This document shows, piece after piece, positions 53,029 through 63,388 of a stretch of 64,000 nt of DNA (positions are counted from its first letter, which is position 1; the number at the start of each line of letters is the position of its first letter). The stretch lies in the NCBI GenBank assembly GCA_016713035.1, contig JADJPW010000001.1, positions 1,240,001 through 1,304,000 of the forward strand, given 5' to 3'. The notes beneath the pieces were generated by a model. The model was not told where the DNA came from. It did not search any database and was given only the letters and a program-made list of their open reading frames with translations. The position numbers were made by a program, and so were the translations under genes. The stretch comes from Verrucomicrobiaceae bacterium (GTDB taxonomy: Bacteria > Verrucomicrobiota > Verrucomicrobiia > Verrucomicrobiales > Verrucomicrobiaceae).

Positions 53029-54273
53029 TCAGAGGGCTTCGGGCTTTTGGAGCAGCTCAGCGACGCGTTTGAGGAGACGCCCGGCACCGCCGCCATCGAG
53101 GACACGGTGGTCAAAACTGAGGGTGAGCTCGGCTTCGGTGACAGGGATGAATTGATTCACCTCATCGCTCCAGTGCGGGACTTTGCTACCTGCGCCGAGG
53201 CCGAGGACGAGATTCTGCTCCGGGAGAGGAATGGGTGTGGCCCAGACGATGCCGAAGGTGCCGAAATTCGTCACCGTGGCGATGCCGGGGCGATTGATGT
53301 CGCTGGGGAGGCGGCGGGCGCGGGCTTGCTCGACGAGTTTGTTATAAACAGGCACGAGTTTGACGAGCGGTGTTTTTTCGACCTCTCGGAGCGTGGGGAC
53401 CATGACGCCGTCATCGACTTCCACGGCGAATCCGATGTCAATGGCCTGCGGATGGACGATGCGGTTGCCGATGAGCCGCCCGGCGATGGCGGTGTTTTCT
53501 GCGAGGGCGAGGGCGAGGGCACGGATGACGTAGAGAGCGGGGCCGGGCTTCGGATCGGTCTTTTTGCGATGGGCGAGCATGGCATCGAGCATGACCGGGC
53601 TGCCGACGGTGGCGAGCGGGCGTGTCCAGCTACGGCGCATGCTGTCCGCGACGGCGATGCGCATGGGCGATGCGGGGGTGAGCTTATGCTGCTCCAGATT
53701 GCGCAGGAAGGACTCGAAGTCTTCGACGGTGACGCGGCCACCAGAGCCTGTGCCAGGTATGCCGGCGAGGTCTGAGGCATTGAGCCCGAGCTCATGCATG
53801 CGAGCCCGCATGCGCGGTGAGATGTAGCTGGCACCCGTGGCTCCAGCTGGCACAGGCAGGCCACCAGCGACGATGGGCTCGACGGTGGGCTGTTTGCCAC
53901 TGCCGATGACGTCTTCTTCGTGAATCTGGAAGTGCAGATTTTCGACGACGTCGGCCACTCTGTCGGCGCTGCGTGTGGCGGAGGGTGGGGGCTTCGGAGC
54001 CTCGCTGAAGCCCAGGTTTTGAGCCTCTTCTTCACTGATCTCGAAGGCGGCGAGCGTGGCCCCGACTGCGTAGCTGGTCTGTACCTGGGCGATGATCTGG
54101 GTGACTCGCCCTGCGCATGGGGCGGGGACGGTCATGGTGGCCTTGTTCGTCTCCACCTCAAAGAGTCCGCCGGAGGAGTCCACGCTGGTGCCCGGCTCCG
54201 CCAAAATGCGCACAATGGTGGCCTCGGCGATGGATTCGCCGAGCTGGGGCATGAGGATGGGGATGGTGGGCAT
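53029..54273 (-). CDS. pdhC: Dihydrolipoamide acyltransferase (pyruvate dehydrogenase E2)
   Basis: 414 aa. The N-terminal lipoyl domain carries the lipoylated Lys44 in EVETNKATMTV. An Ala/Pro linker leads to the peripheral subunit-binding domain (YISPRMRARMHELGLNASDLAGIPGTGSGGRVTVEDFESFL, about 149-189) and the catalytic domain ending SFDHRVLDGGGAGRLL, with the His and Asp of the HxxxDG motif. It is separated from pdhA-pdhB by a damaged plus-strand gene, and followed by nadA. A single lipoyl domain and the three-gene set indicate a branched or pyruvate-type complex; no E3 gene is in the window. Confidence 0.92.
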   Translation of the reverse strand: MPTIPILMPQLGESIAEATIVRILAEPGTSVDSSGGLFEVETNKATMTVPAPCAGRVTQIIAQVQTSYAVGATLAAFEISEEEAQNLGFSEAPKPPPSATRSADRVADVVENLHFQIHEEDVIGSGKQPTVEPIVAGGLPVPAGATGASYISPRMRARMHELGLNASDLAGIPGTGSGGRVTVEDFESFLRNLEQHKLTPASPMRIAVADSMRRSWTRPLATVGSPVMLDAMLAHRKKTDPKPGPALYVIRALALALAENTAIAGRLIGNRIVHPQAIDIGFAVEVDDGVMVPTLREVEKTPLVKLVPVYNKLVEQARARRLPSDINRPGIATVTNFGTFGIVWATPIPLPEQNLVLGLGAGSKVPHWSDEVNQFIPVTEAELTLSFDHRVLDGGGAGRLLKRVAELLQKPEAL

Positions 54274-55093
54274 GTGAAGAAATGACGAAATCCAAAGGAC
54301 GACGGTCGAATATGGAATTAGGCCGCGCAGCGCTTAGTGGCAATGGGAAAACCAGCACGAGTCGAGGGAAAGCGAGTCATTCTGATCCATTTTGGCAACC
54401 ATCATTTTGGCATCATGGCTGATGAAAAGGATTTGATAGATGGCCCCTTTAGAATCTCCTTCAGGCTGACTCTTTGAAAGCTATGTCAGAGCCTCATTCA
54501 CCCGATTTGAACTGCTGCGAGCTCGCAGGATGCTCTGAAGCTCCCGGCTCCCCTTTATTTCTCCTTGGGGGGGCTGCCGCCCTGCGATCTTGATGAGGAA
54601 AGGAGCGCCGTTCAAGCAGGCATACGAGATGCTGGATGCGAAGCTCCGTGGAGCCGAAGTAGAGAAAAGTGGCAGCAAAAAGTCGCTGATCCTTTTGGGC
54701 ACGCTGGCGGCATTCGTGCTATGGCTCTTTCTGAGTGGATCGAGTGCTGGCACGGGATGGATTGCGAACGGGGCACTCGTCATTGGGGTTCTTTTGCTAC
54801 ATGAACTGGGCCATCTTCTAGCGATGAAATTCTGGCGGTGATGTTTTCTTTCGCGAGAGCAGTAAGGGGGAGAAGGGATGTGCAGCCATGGCGAGGCTGT
54901 TCGGGATGCCATTCAGGCATGTGCGTTGGGGACTGCTTTTTTTGCTGTTGCCCATGCGGGGATCATTGCTCTTGGATGCTGCCCGCGCCTCGGGGGGATG
55001 CGCTGAATTTGCCCGGGCACCTGGAGGGGAGGCTTCTTTGAAATCCTGATTTTTTGCCGATGGCGATGGTTATCCGTGGTCTTTGGCGCTTTT

Positions 55094-56151
<1,058 letters not shown>

Positions 56152-56155
<4 letters not shown>

Positions 56156-57216
56156 GCTGCGCCACCCTCCACGAGATCGGCGCTGCTGAGGGCCTGCCAG
56201 TTTTCTTTGAAGGGATCAGGGAGGGGTTCTTTGGACACTTTGGAGATGGTTTGATCGACGAGGCGGCGTGCCTCATTGAGCTGATCGAGAAATTCATCCG
56301 CACTGAGCCAGCCCTGCGCGATGGCGTGCTCGCGGGCGACATCCAGGCAATCGCGGCCTTCATGCTGATGGCGGAGAGTATTGGGGATGTAGCTGGCGTC
56401 ATCGTGCTCGCCGTGCCCGGAGAGGCGCAGGAGCTTGCCGACGATGATCTGCGGCCCCTGCCCTGCCCGCGCACGCTGCGCAGCACTGCGGAAGGCCGTG
56501 AGGCATGCCGCTAGATCCGTGCCATCGACCGCCTCGCCATGCACGCCGTAGCCGGCAGCTCGATCGACGAGGTTTTCGCAGGCGTATTGCCGTGTGGTGG
56601 GTGTGGAGTAGGCGAATTGATTGTTCGCGATGCTGACGAGGAGTGGCAGCTTCTCTACGGCAGCCAGATTGATGCCTTCATGAAAGGCACCCGTCGAGGT
56701 GCCTCCATCGCCGATACTCGTCGCGCCGATGGTGTCACCCAGCGTCCCGAGCTGCCGCCGTGCGAATAAAGCGCCTGCGACCACTGCCAGCAGGCTACCC
56801 AGATGGCTGATCATCGCCATGTAGCCTTCCTGCGGGCGTCCGCGGTGGATATTGCCGTCGCGGCCACGCATGGGGCCTGTGGCGGCACCGAGATAGGTCC
56901 TCACGGTATCGATCAGTGGCTCGCCAAAAGCCATACGGCCAGCCTGGTCACGGATCAGTGGGCCGAATACATCACGCCCGATTTTGAGCTGCACCCCCTG
57001 CGCTGCGGAAAAGGCCTCCTGTCCGCGTCCGAGATACACGCCGCCCAAAATACGTCCACCGCGGTAGAGAGAGCCCAGTTTCTCCTCCAGGACGCGAGAG
57101 AGGACCATGTGGTGAAAGGCTCGCAGGTATTGCTCACGGAAGTCCTCCGCAGCGGGCAATGGAGCGGCGGCGGAAGGCTTGGTCAGGGGTGAGGACGATG
57201 CGGGAGCAGCGGGCAC
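56152..57216 (-). CDS. pdhA: Pyruvate dehydrogenase E1 component, alpha subunit
   Basis: 354 aa. The thiamin-diphosphate-binding motif starts at GDGGTSTGAFHEGIN and ends with ANNQFAYSTPT (GDG-x-NN form, about 168-205). Other landmarks are FHHMVLSRVLEEKLGSLYRGGRI near residue 35, HRGRPQEGYMAMISHLG, and GHGEHDDASYIP, the phosphorylation-loop region of the family. First gene of pdhA-pdhB (4-bp overlap). The proline/alanine-rich first 20 residues are weakly conserved, so the start could be slightly downstream. Confidence 0.93.
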
Positions 57217-57522
57217 AGTCTCTCTTTTAGCGAAAATGGCCTCCTACGTCAATAGAAGTGGCGTGTACATCCCTGGAAAGACCCGCTTTTGACATGGCAA
57301 TGCCACCAGCGAGGGCTTTACCAGCCCTCCATCCTTAAAATGGGAGGATTCGCTGCCAAGGCAGGCCGCCAGCATGGGACGCAGACTGGGAAAGACCCTC
57401 CTTTAAAAAGAACAGCTCAAAATTTATAAATAGTCTCAAATATTTGTAATTTGACGATATTTTTTATAAAATGTGTAAATTATGGTAGAATTATCGTGAT
57501 TAATACCCAAATTATCAAAATC
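57217..57522. other. Divergent intergenic region with AT-rich promoter-like DNA
   Basis: No gene. It holds two small inverted repeats, TGGCAATGCCA (57295-57305) and GAGGGCTttaccAGCCCTC (57311-57329), which could be operators or hairpins. A very AT-rich stretch (57420-57520) lies immediately before the next gene. No known riboswitch or RNA is recognised. Confidence 0.5.
57451..57479 (+). promoter_or_regulatory. Candidate sigma-70-type promoter
   Basis: TTGACG at 57451-57456, a 17-bp spacer, and TGTAAA at 57474-57479, about 44 bp upstream of the ATG at 57523, in unusually AT-rich DNA. The -10 matches the consensus at four of six positions. A guess from sequence alone. Confidence 0.35.
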
Positions 57523-58101
57523 ATGGACCAATCCACCTGCTCCACTCCTTCTGACAGCCTCTTTGCTGGATTTACGCTGCAAAGCCTCGGCCACCTCATC
57601 GTGCCGGACTTTCCAGCTCGTTTTCAGTTCCAGGTCGATATTGTTCCTTCGGAATGCCCTGAGCAGCTCATTTTTGGCCTGATCGCCCGCGATGCCGTGA
57701 ACTCCAGCCAAGGGCGCACCTCCGGCTTCGCCATCCGTTTGGAGCTCGATACGCAAGAGATCTGGGATGCCCTGCACCAGACCGGTGTACTCGGTGCCCT
57801 TGAGCCAGAGGGTGGTCTCGCTGCTTTCACCGATGAGGAGCCCATGCTCATCGCGTGGGAAGTGGAGCTACATGGGAAGGCGATGCTTCCCCGTCTGCAC
57901 ATCGCAGGCCAGCAGTTCCTCTATCCCGCCATTCATTGTCCCCAGCCGACCATGCTGGAGGCCATCGTCGGCTGTGCAGGCCCGTGGAACAGTGATGTGC
58001 GCAATATTTTCCTGCACCCAGCCCTGTGGCGTGAGCAAATCGCTATCCCAGCGCCGCAAGAGATCGCGGAAGCGAATATGGCCGGATTAGCTGCGGCTTG
58101 A
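57523..58101 (+). CDS. Hypothetical protein, conserved-looking
   Basis: 192 aa from the ATG at 57523 (MDQSTCSTPSDSLFAG). It is soluble with no signal peptide or membrane helix. Acidic, with segments such as GHLIVPDFPARFQFQVDIVPSECPEQLIFG and MLIAWEVELHGKAMLPRLHIAGQQFLYPA that read as beta strands. I recognise no family. It begins 37 bp before hldD on the same strand, so it may be co-transcribed with LPS-heptose synthesis, but this gives no function. Confidence 0.6.
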   Translation: MDQSTCSTPSDSLFAGFTLQSLGHLIVPDFPARFQFQVDIVPSECPEQLIFGLIARDAVNSSQGRTSGFAIRLELDTQEIWDALHQTGVLGALEPEGGLAAFTDEEPMLIAWEVELHGKAMLPRLHIAGQQFLYPAIHCPQPTMLEAIVGCAGPWNSDVRNIFLHPALWREQIAIPAPQEIAEANMAGLAAA

Positions 58102-58138
58102 ATCCTGCTTATCCCGCCCTTATCGGACGCGGACACTC

Positions 58139-59143
58139 ATGAAATACACCGACAGTCGTATCCTCGTCACCGGCGGAGCCGGATTCATCGGCAGCGCTCT
58201 CGTTTGGGAGCTGAATCGTCGTGGCTGCGAGAATATCGTCATCTGTGACCGACTCAGCACGGATGAAAAATGGAAGAATCTGGTGCCACTGCGTTACGCG
58301 GACTACATCGACGGCAATGATTTGCTCCAAGCGGTGACGGCAGCACCGGAGAAGCTCGGTCGCTTTGATGTGATCCTCCACCTCGGGGCGAACTCTGCCA
58401 CAACAGAGCGTGATGCAGACCACCTCATGCGCAATAACTTCGAGTTCACCAAGCAGCTCTGCCTGTGGGCTCTGGCCAAGGACAGCCGCTTCGTCTATGC
58501 CTCCTCCGCAGCTACTTACGGTGATGGTGCCCACGGCATGGAAGACCGCGATCCAGACATCCATAAGCTGCGCCCGCTGAACATGTATGGCTACTCAAAG
58601 CACTTCTTTGATCTGCATGCGCAGCGCCAGGGCTGGCTCTCGAAAGTCGTCGGGATGAAGTACTTCAACGTCTATGGGCCGAATGAGGACCATAAGGCAG
58701 ACATGCGCAGCCTCGTGCACAAAGCCTGCGGCCAGATCCTCGCCACGGGGAAGGTGCAGCTCTTCAAATCCCACCGCCCTGATTACCAGCATGGTGAGCA
58801 GAAGCGTGACTTTCTGTATGTCAAAGACGCTATTCGGATGACCCTACACCTAGCGGAGCAAAAAGACGCCAATGGGCTCTTCAATCTCGGCTCTGGCGAG
58901 GCTCATACCTGGATCGAACTGACCACAGCCATCTTCACCGCACTGGGCAAGCAACCCGTGATCGACTTCATCGACATGCCTGAGCATCTGCGTGGGAAAT
59001 ACCAATACTACACCTGCGCCGACATCGCGAAGCTGCGTGAAAGTGGCTTCACCACCGCGATCACCCCACTGGAGGAAGCCGTGCGTGATTATGTGCAGGG
59101 CTATCTGGTGCCAGATCGCCGTCTAGGGGACGAAGTCGCCTGA
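58139..59143 (+). CDS. hldD: ADP-L-glycero-D-manno-heptose 6-epimerase
   Basis: 334 aa. Converts ADP-D-glycero- to ADP-L-glycero-D-manno-heptose for the LPS inner core. NADP-binding ILVTGGAGFIGSALVWEL (8-25), FVYASSAATYG, the catalytic MYGYSKHFFDLHAQ (Tyr and Lys), and MKYFNVYGPNEDHKADMRS, characteristic of this epimerase. FLYVKDAI and the C-terminal PEHLRGKYQYYTCADIAKL also match. Supports a Gram-negative cell with heptose-containing LPS. Confidence 0.92.
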   Translation: MKYTDSRILVTGGAGFIGSALVWELNRRGCENIVICDRLSTDEKWKNLVPLRYADYIDGNDLLQAVTAAPEKLGRFDVILHLGANSATTERDADHLMRNNFEFTKQLCLWALAKDSRFVYASSAATYGDGAHGMEDRDPDIHKLRPLNMYGYSKHFFDLHAQRQGWLSKVVGMKYFNVYGPNEDHKADMRSLVHKACGQILATGKVQLFKSHRPDYQHGEQKRDFLYVKDAIRMTLHLAEQKDANGLFNLGSGEAHTWIELTTAIFTALGKQPVIDFIDMPEHLRGKYQYYTCADIAKLRESGFTTAITPLEEAVRDYVQGYLVPDRRLGDEVA

Positions 59144-59176
59144 TCCAGCACTCAAAGAACTCCCAAAAAGGCCAAA

Positions 59177-61864
59177 TCAGGGCTTCTGATTTGGAAGATG
59201 GAAGAGGCCTTTGAACTTATCGAGTAAGCCTTTTTTCTCGATGGGTTGAGCCTCGAATTCGGGATATGAAGCTTTCTTCGGCAGCTCAAAATCAGCCTTG
59301 GTGCTTGGATTGGGGGTGGTCACTGGTTGATTGGATAACCGCATCACATCTTCGATCACGGGGCTTTCATTGAGCAAGCGCCGTTGTTCTTCGATCTGCC
59401 TAGCTCCATCGTCCAAGATAGCAGGCTGCACGAAAATCATGATCTCCTTACGGTTCTTCTTGTTCTGCGTTCTGCCAAACAAGTATTTGATGAGCGGTAG
59501 GCGGACGAGGAAAGGCACGCCTGAGGAGTCATTCCGGTTATCTTCAGAGATAAGCCCGCCCAACATGGCGACAGTGCGATCCGGCACTATTAAGCTATTA
59601 CTCATGCCTTGCTCCCGAATGCCTGGGACACTCACGCCTGGGCTTACGGTGACTTTATCACCTTGGGAGTTATTCTGCTGGTTGAACTCCAGCATCACTT
59701 CCCGGTCGTTGTAAATGTGCGGCGTAATGTCGAGCTGAATGCGAATTGGAATAAACTGTGTCGAAGTGGTGAAACCGCCCACGCCGCCATTGGTAAAGCT
59801 ATTGCCAGCGATGGGTATCTGCTCCCCGACGTAAATCTGAGCCTTCTGATGATTCAAGGTGGTCAAAATCGGTTTTTGCAGTGCTTTGAAGCGCCCAGTG
59901 CCTTCGACCGTATTCATGAAGACATGCAGATTCCGAGCGACGTGGCCGTAGGCGGACAAACCACCCAACGAGGCCGCGGCACTGCCTACGAAACTAGCAG
60001 GATTAGCGAGCGTGCTCGGGTCGAAGAAAGTCCCTTGGGTGCTGATGGCACCACCAGCCTTGCGCCCACTTTCGTTGCCGATTCCTTGTAGTGAATTGAG
60101 CCAATCGAGACCGAAGCTGAAATCATCACTCAAACTAAATTCTCCAATGACTGCGGACAGCATTATCTGCCGCGGTCTCACATCCAGCTCATCGGCGAGG
60201 TCTTCGAGCATCTGAAGCTGCTCGGGGGGGCCGCTGGCGAAGAATTTGCTGCTGCCGGGGTCGATCAGGACGAGGGTGCGACCGATGAGCACGCTGCTGG
60301 CTTTGGTGGTGACATCGAGCTTCGCACCACCACCGCTTAATCCGCCGCCCATCCCACCGCCACCGAAGCCGCCTCCTCCGAGTCCACCACCGAAGCTGCT
60401 ACCGCCGAAGCCGCTGTTGCCAAAACCACTGTTGCCGAAATTGCTGCCAAAGTTGCTATTGGTGTTGTTGGTGCTGGAGCTATTGCTGCCGGTGGTGGTG
60501 CCTAGGGCGCTGCTGCTACTGCCTTGGGCGTTTTTATCCCAGCGCATCAGCGCTTTTTCGGCGAGCTGGAGAAAGGTGGTGAGGTCGATGTAATTGAGCC
60601 TGCGAGAGACAAAGCGGGCGGAGCGGGCCTCTGCATCGATCTCTTGCACCAGCTTCTCGATCCGCAGGATGTCATGCGGACGGGCGATGACCAGCAGGCT
60701 GCTGGTGCGTGGCATGGGCATGATCATGGGCTGTGGGCCCTCGGCCGTCATGCCGCCACCGCTGGCACTGACCACGGCAGAAGCGGGCTGCTGGGCAGGC
60801 TGGCCACCAGCCTGCTGGGGGATGCCTGGAATGGCAGGTGCACGCGGTGCTGTGGGCGTGGCGGGGCGTGGGCTGCTGCCACTGCTGCTACTGCTTCCGC
60901 CTTTGTTATCGAGATCGAGCAGGCTTTCGAGCATCTTCGCGACTTCCTCGGGGTCGGTGCGCTCTAGTTTGATGGTTTTTTGCTCCGTGAGGCTGGGCGG
61001 GAGGTCGATCTGCTTCAGTAGCTCCAGATAGGCACGGATGGTCTGTGAGGCCTCCGTGATGACCAGGGAGCGAGCATTCGGTACCGCGACGATTTTGCCA
61101 TAGGGATGCGGTGCGATGGCGTTTTGCAGCGTGGTGGCGGCATCTTCGGAGCTGACGTATTGCAACTGCGCCACATGCATGACGACTTGGTCGGTTTTTG
61201 GCAATTCCTCACTGCGCAGGATCATGGGCAGGTTCTGGGCTCCTGGTGAGGAGCCGGTCTCTGCGGCGACGAGCTTGTACAAACTATCTCCACTCGGCAC
61301 CAAGGCGTATCCATGCATGAGGAGGCCTTTTTCGATGACGTCGATGTATTCGATATCCGTGAATTCACCGGTAGCCTTGATGGTGACGGTGGCGTTTTCC
61401 ATGCCGCGGTCATTTAGCACGCGGCGCTTGGAGACACGGCTGTATTCAGCCAGCACCTCATCAATCGAGGCGGCATCAAAATCGACCATATTGGGCCCGT
61501 TTTCGCCACTGGAGGCCTTCGGGGGCGTGGTTGGGCCGTTTTTTGGGGCGCTGGGATTGCTAGCACCTGCGGGCGTGGCAGTGCCCACTGCGGAGGGGAC
61601 GGCTCCAGGGACATTTGTGGGACCTGTGGGCGGAAAAGCGGCTCCAGGCCGTATCTGGCCAGGGGCGGCACCGGGAGCACCTGCGGCCCCTGGACGCTGA
61701 AAGCCTGGTGGCAGCGTAGGACGCGGGATATTCGGCAAATTAGGCCGCTGGATGCCTTTCGGAGGTGTGCTGGGCTGCTGCGTGGGCGCTGTGGGGGCCT
61801 GCGCGGCGGCGAATCCGTGCGCCATGAGGCTGATCACGAGGAGGCGCTGTAAGTGAATGTGCAT
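59177..61864 (-). CDS. Secretin (GspD/PilQ-type outer-membrane channel)
   Basis: 895 aa. Signal peptide (about 1-21), then a long Pro/Ala/Gly-rich stretch (about 22-120). Secretin N-domains follow (VDFDAASIDEVLAEYSRVSKRRVLND; VQEIDAEARSARFVSRRLNYID), with a Gly/Ser/Asn-rich insert (about 455-525) and a classic secretin core: RQIMLSAVIGEFSLSDDFSFGLDW, TLNHQKAQIYVGEQIPIAG, ISEDNRNDSSGVPFLVRLPLIKYLFGRT. It differs from the Amuc_1098-type secretins (no TPR region) and belongs with the PilO- and PilN-like genes upstream (62.8-64 kb) to a second secretion or pilus system. Confidence 0.87.
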   Translation of the reverse strand: MHIHLQRLLVISLMAHGFAAAQAPTAPTQQPSTPPKGIQRPNLPNIPRPTLPPGFQRPGAAGAPGAAPGQIRPGAAFPPTGPTNVPGAVPSAVGTATPAGASNPSAPKNGPTTPPKASSGENGPNMVDFDAASIDEVLAEYSRVSKRRVLNDRGMENATVTIKATGEFTDIEYIDVIEKGLLMHGYALVPSGDSLYKLVAAETGSSPGAQNLPMILRSEELPKTDQVVMHVAQLQYVSSEDAATTLQNAIAPHPYGKIVAVPNARSLVITEASQTIRAYLELLKQIDLPPSLTEQKTIKLERTDPEEVAKMLESLLDLDNKGGSSSSSGSSPRPATPTAPRAPAIPGIPQQAGGQPAQQPASAVVSASGGGMTAEGPQPMIMPMPRTSSLLVIARPHDILRIEKLVQEIDAEARSARFVSRRLNYIDLTTFLQLAEKALMRWDKNAQGSSSSALGTTTGSNSSSTNNTNSNFGSNFGNSGFGNSGFGGSSFGGGLGGGGFGGGGMGGGLSGGGAKLDVTTKASSVLIGRTLVLIDPGSSKFFASGPPEQLQMLEDLADELDVRPRQIMLSAVIGEFSLSDDFSFGLDWLNSLQGIGNESGRKAGGAISTQGTFFDPSTLANPASFVGSAAASLGGLSAYGHVARNLHVFMNTVEGTGRFKALQKPILTTLNHQKAQIYVGEQIPIAGNSFTNGGVGGFTTSTQFIPIRIQLDITPHIYNDREVMLEFNQQNNSQGDKVTVSPGVSVPGIREQGMSNSLIVPDRTVAMLGGLISEDNRNDSSGVPFLVRLPLIKYLFGRTQNKKNRKEIMIFVQPAILDDGARQIEEQRRLLNESPVIEDVMRLSNQPVTTPNPSTKADFELPKKASYPEFEAQPIEKKGLLDKFKGLFHLPNQKP

Positions 61865-61902
61865 GGCGTGGAGGGTGGGGCGTGCTCTCGCGTGTTTTTT
61901 CG

Positions 61903-62821
61903 TTACTGAGTGACTTGGCCTTGGCTGTTGCCATCGAGGTAAATGGAGGGCGGTGGCCGCACGATGGGCGGGGAAACGTTTGGAGCACCAGGTGTGCCGC
62001 TTGGGGCACTGGTGCCGGGTGTGGTGCCTGCTCCTGTGCCGAGCTGGATGGTAGGATTGCCGCCAGCTGCTACCGTAGCATTCGATGGGATGAGTGTGCG
62101 GCGACGCGGTGTCGTATCTGTCGCTGCTGCAGTCGCATTCCCCGCGACGCTGCCGATACCAGCTCCACCGCCACCGACGACGACGGGAGAGTTCGGCATT
62201 GCGCGATTGGTGTTGTTCATCGTCGCCTGATTCTGTGTCGCAGGAGTCACCATGCCTCGTGGCATGGTGGCGGTGGTGGTCATGCCCGTGGTCATTCCGG
62301 GCCTGGGGATGACGCCGCCGGGGATGGGTGGACGGCCATTGATGCCCTGCTGTGGCGCAGCTCCTCCCGCCGCAGGGGAGACATAGTCCGCAGCGTAGGT
62401 GAGCGTGGCTGTTTCGCTGCCTTTTTGCACTTCCACGGTGATGTCTTTGCGGCTTTCTCCGAGTTTAAAGCTCTTCACCTCAAAGCCATCTTTGGGCTTC
62501 TCCATCGAAAGGGGGAACCGCTCGTGCGTGCGGGTGTTCACGATGGAGAAAGTGGGGCTATTTTTGGGCCCATAAGCAGATTTGACCGCTAGGTCTTTGA
62601 AGATGGACTCCACTGGAGCAGCGACTTTCGGCGCAGCCGGGATGGCGAAAGGGATTCCGCTCCCAGCCAGCGGCGTAGCGATCCATGCCATACTTACGCG
62701 GTGGCTCGAACGGCGTGGCCCACGGCTGCGCGGTGCCACCTTCAGCCACTCCAGCAGCATGCACCGCCGGTTGATGGCCGAGGATGAGTAGCAGCAGAGA
62801 AATGAAGCGATACTGGGTCAT
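61903..62821 (-). pseudogene. Secretion-operon protein of unknown function, one-base frameshift
   Basis: About 305 aa when repaired. The first frame gives MTQYRFISLLLLILG (signal peptide) and PRKYGMDRYAAGWERNPF; the second frame continues AIPAAPKVAAPVESIFKDLAVKSAYGPKNSPTFSIVNTRTHERFPL and a low-complexity Gly/Thr/Pro tail. They join if one T is removed from the TTT at 62648-62650 (AAA on plus). It lies between the PilO-like and secretin genes, the place where PilP/GspC-type linkers are often encoded, but I see no clear homology. A 4-bp overlap with the PilO-like gene supports the start. Confidence 0.65.
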
Positions 62822-63387
62822 GGTCTGGTGGTCGGGGTAGGACTCGCAGCGGCCTCCACGGTGCTTTTATCCGCTGGGGCATAAAGCCGGGTGACGTGCA
62901 GCTCAGCGCTGACCTTGGCATTGTCCTCCGGCATCGGAGTGAGAGTGAATTTCGAGATGAAGTAAAAGGAATCCGGTGCCAGCAGCTCATGCATCCAGTT
63001 GAGTAGGGGCTTGATCTCCGAATTCACACGCACGGTGACGCCGACTTGATGAAAATGGTCCGACTTCACATCCTCCACGAACTCGCGCACATCGGTTTGC
63101 AGACCGTGTTTGCGCAGGGACTCGTTGAGCAGCAAATCGAGCTCGCTGTTGGCCGTGTTCACGTTTTTCATCGGCGGCTGCACCTTGCGCAGCCACTGGA
63201 GCTTCTGTTCCCACATGGGGGCCTCTGCTAGGAGCTGCTGCGTCTCCTCACGGCGCATGGTCTGGGAGCGCTCGCGCTTCTCCAGCCCGCGCTGCCAGGC
63301 CAGCATGCGCATGGTGGTGAATCCCGTGGCGAAAAGGGCCACCAAGACCAGCAGCAGCATGATGAGGCGTTTTTCACTCGGCTTCAT
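62818..63387 (-). CDS. PilO/GspM-like secretion-system protein
   Basis: 189 aa from the ATG at 63385-63387 (MKPSEKRLIMLLLVLV). One membrane helix (about 8-28), a coiled coil (EKRERSQTMRREETQQLLAEAP), then a ferredoxin-like periplasmic domain (VGVTVRVNSEIKPLLNWMHELLAPDSFYFISKFTL). This is the standard PilO/GspM layout. Overlaps the neighbouring gene by 4 bp at its end and the PilN-like gene lies just upstream, consistent with an operon. Confidence 0.78.
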   Translation of the reverse strand: MKPSEKRLIMLLLVLVALFATGFTTMRMLAWQRGLEKRERSQTMRREETQQLLAEAPMWEQKLQWLRKVQPPMKNVNTANSELDLLLNESLRKHGLQTDVREFVEDVKSDHFHQVGVTVRVNSEIKPLLNWMHELLAPDSFYFISKFTLTPMPEDNAKVSAELHVTRLYAPADKSTVEAAASPTPTTRP

Positions 63388-63388
63388 C

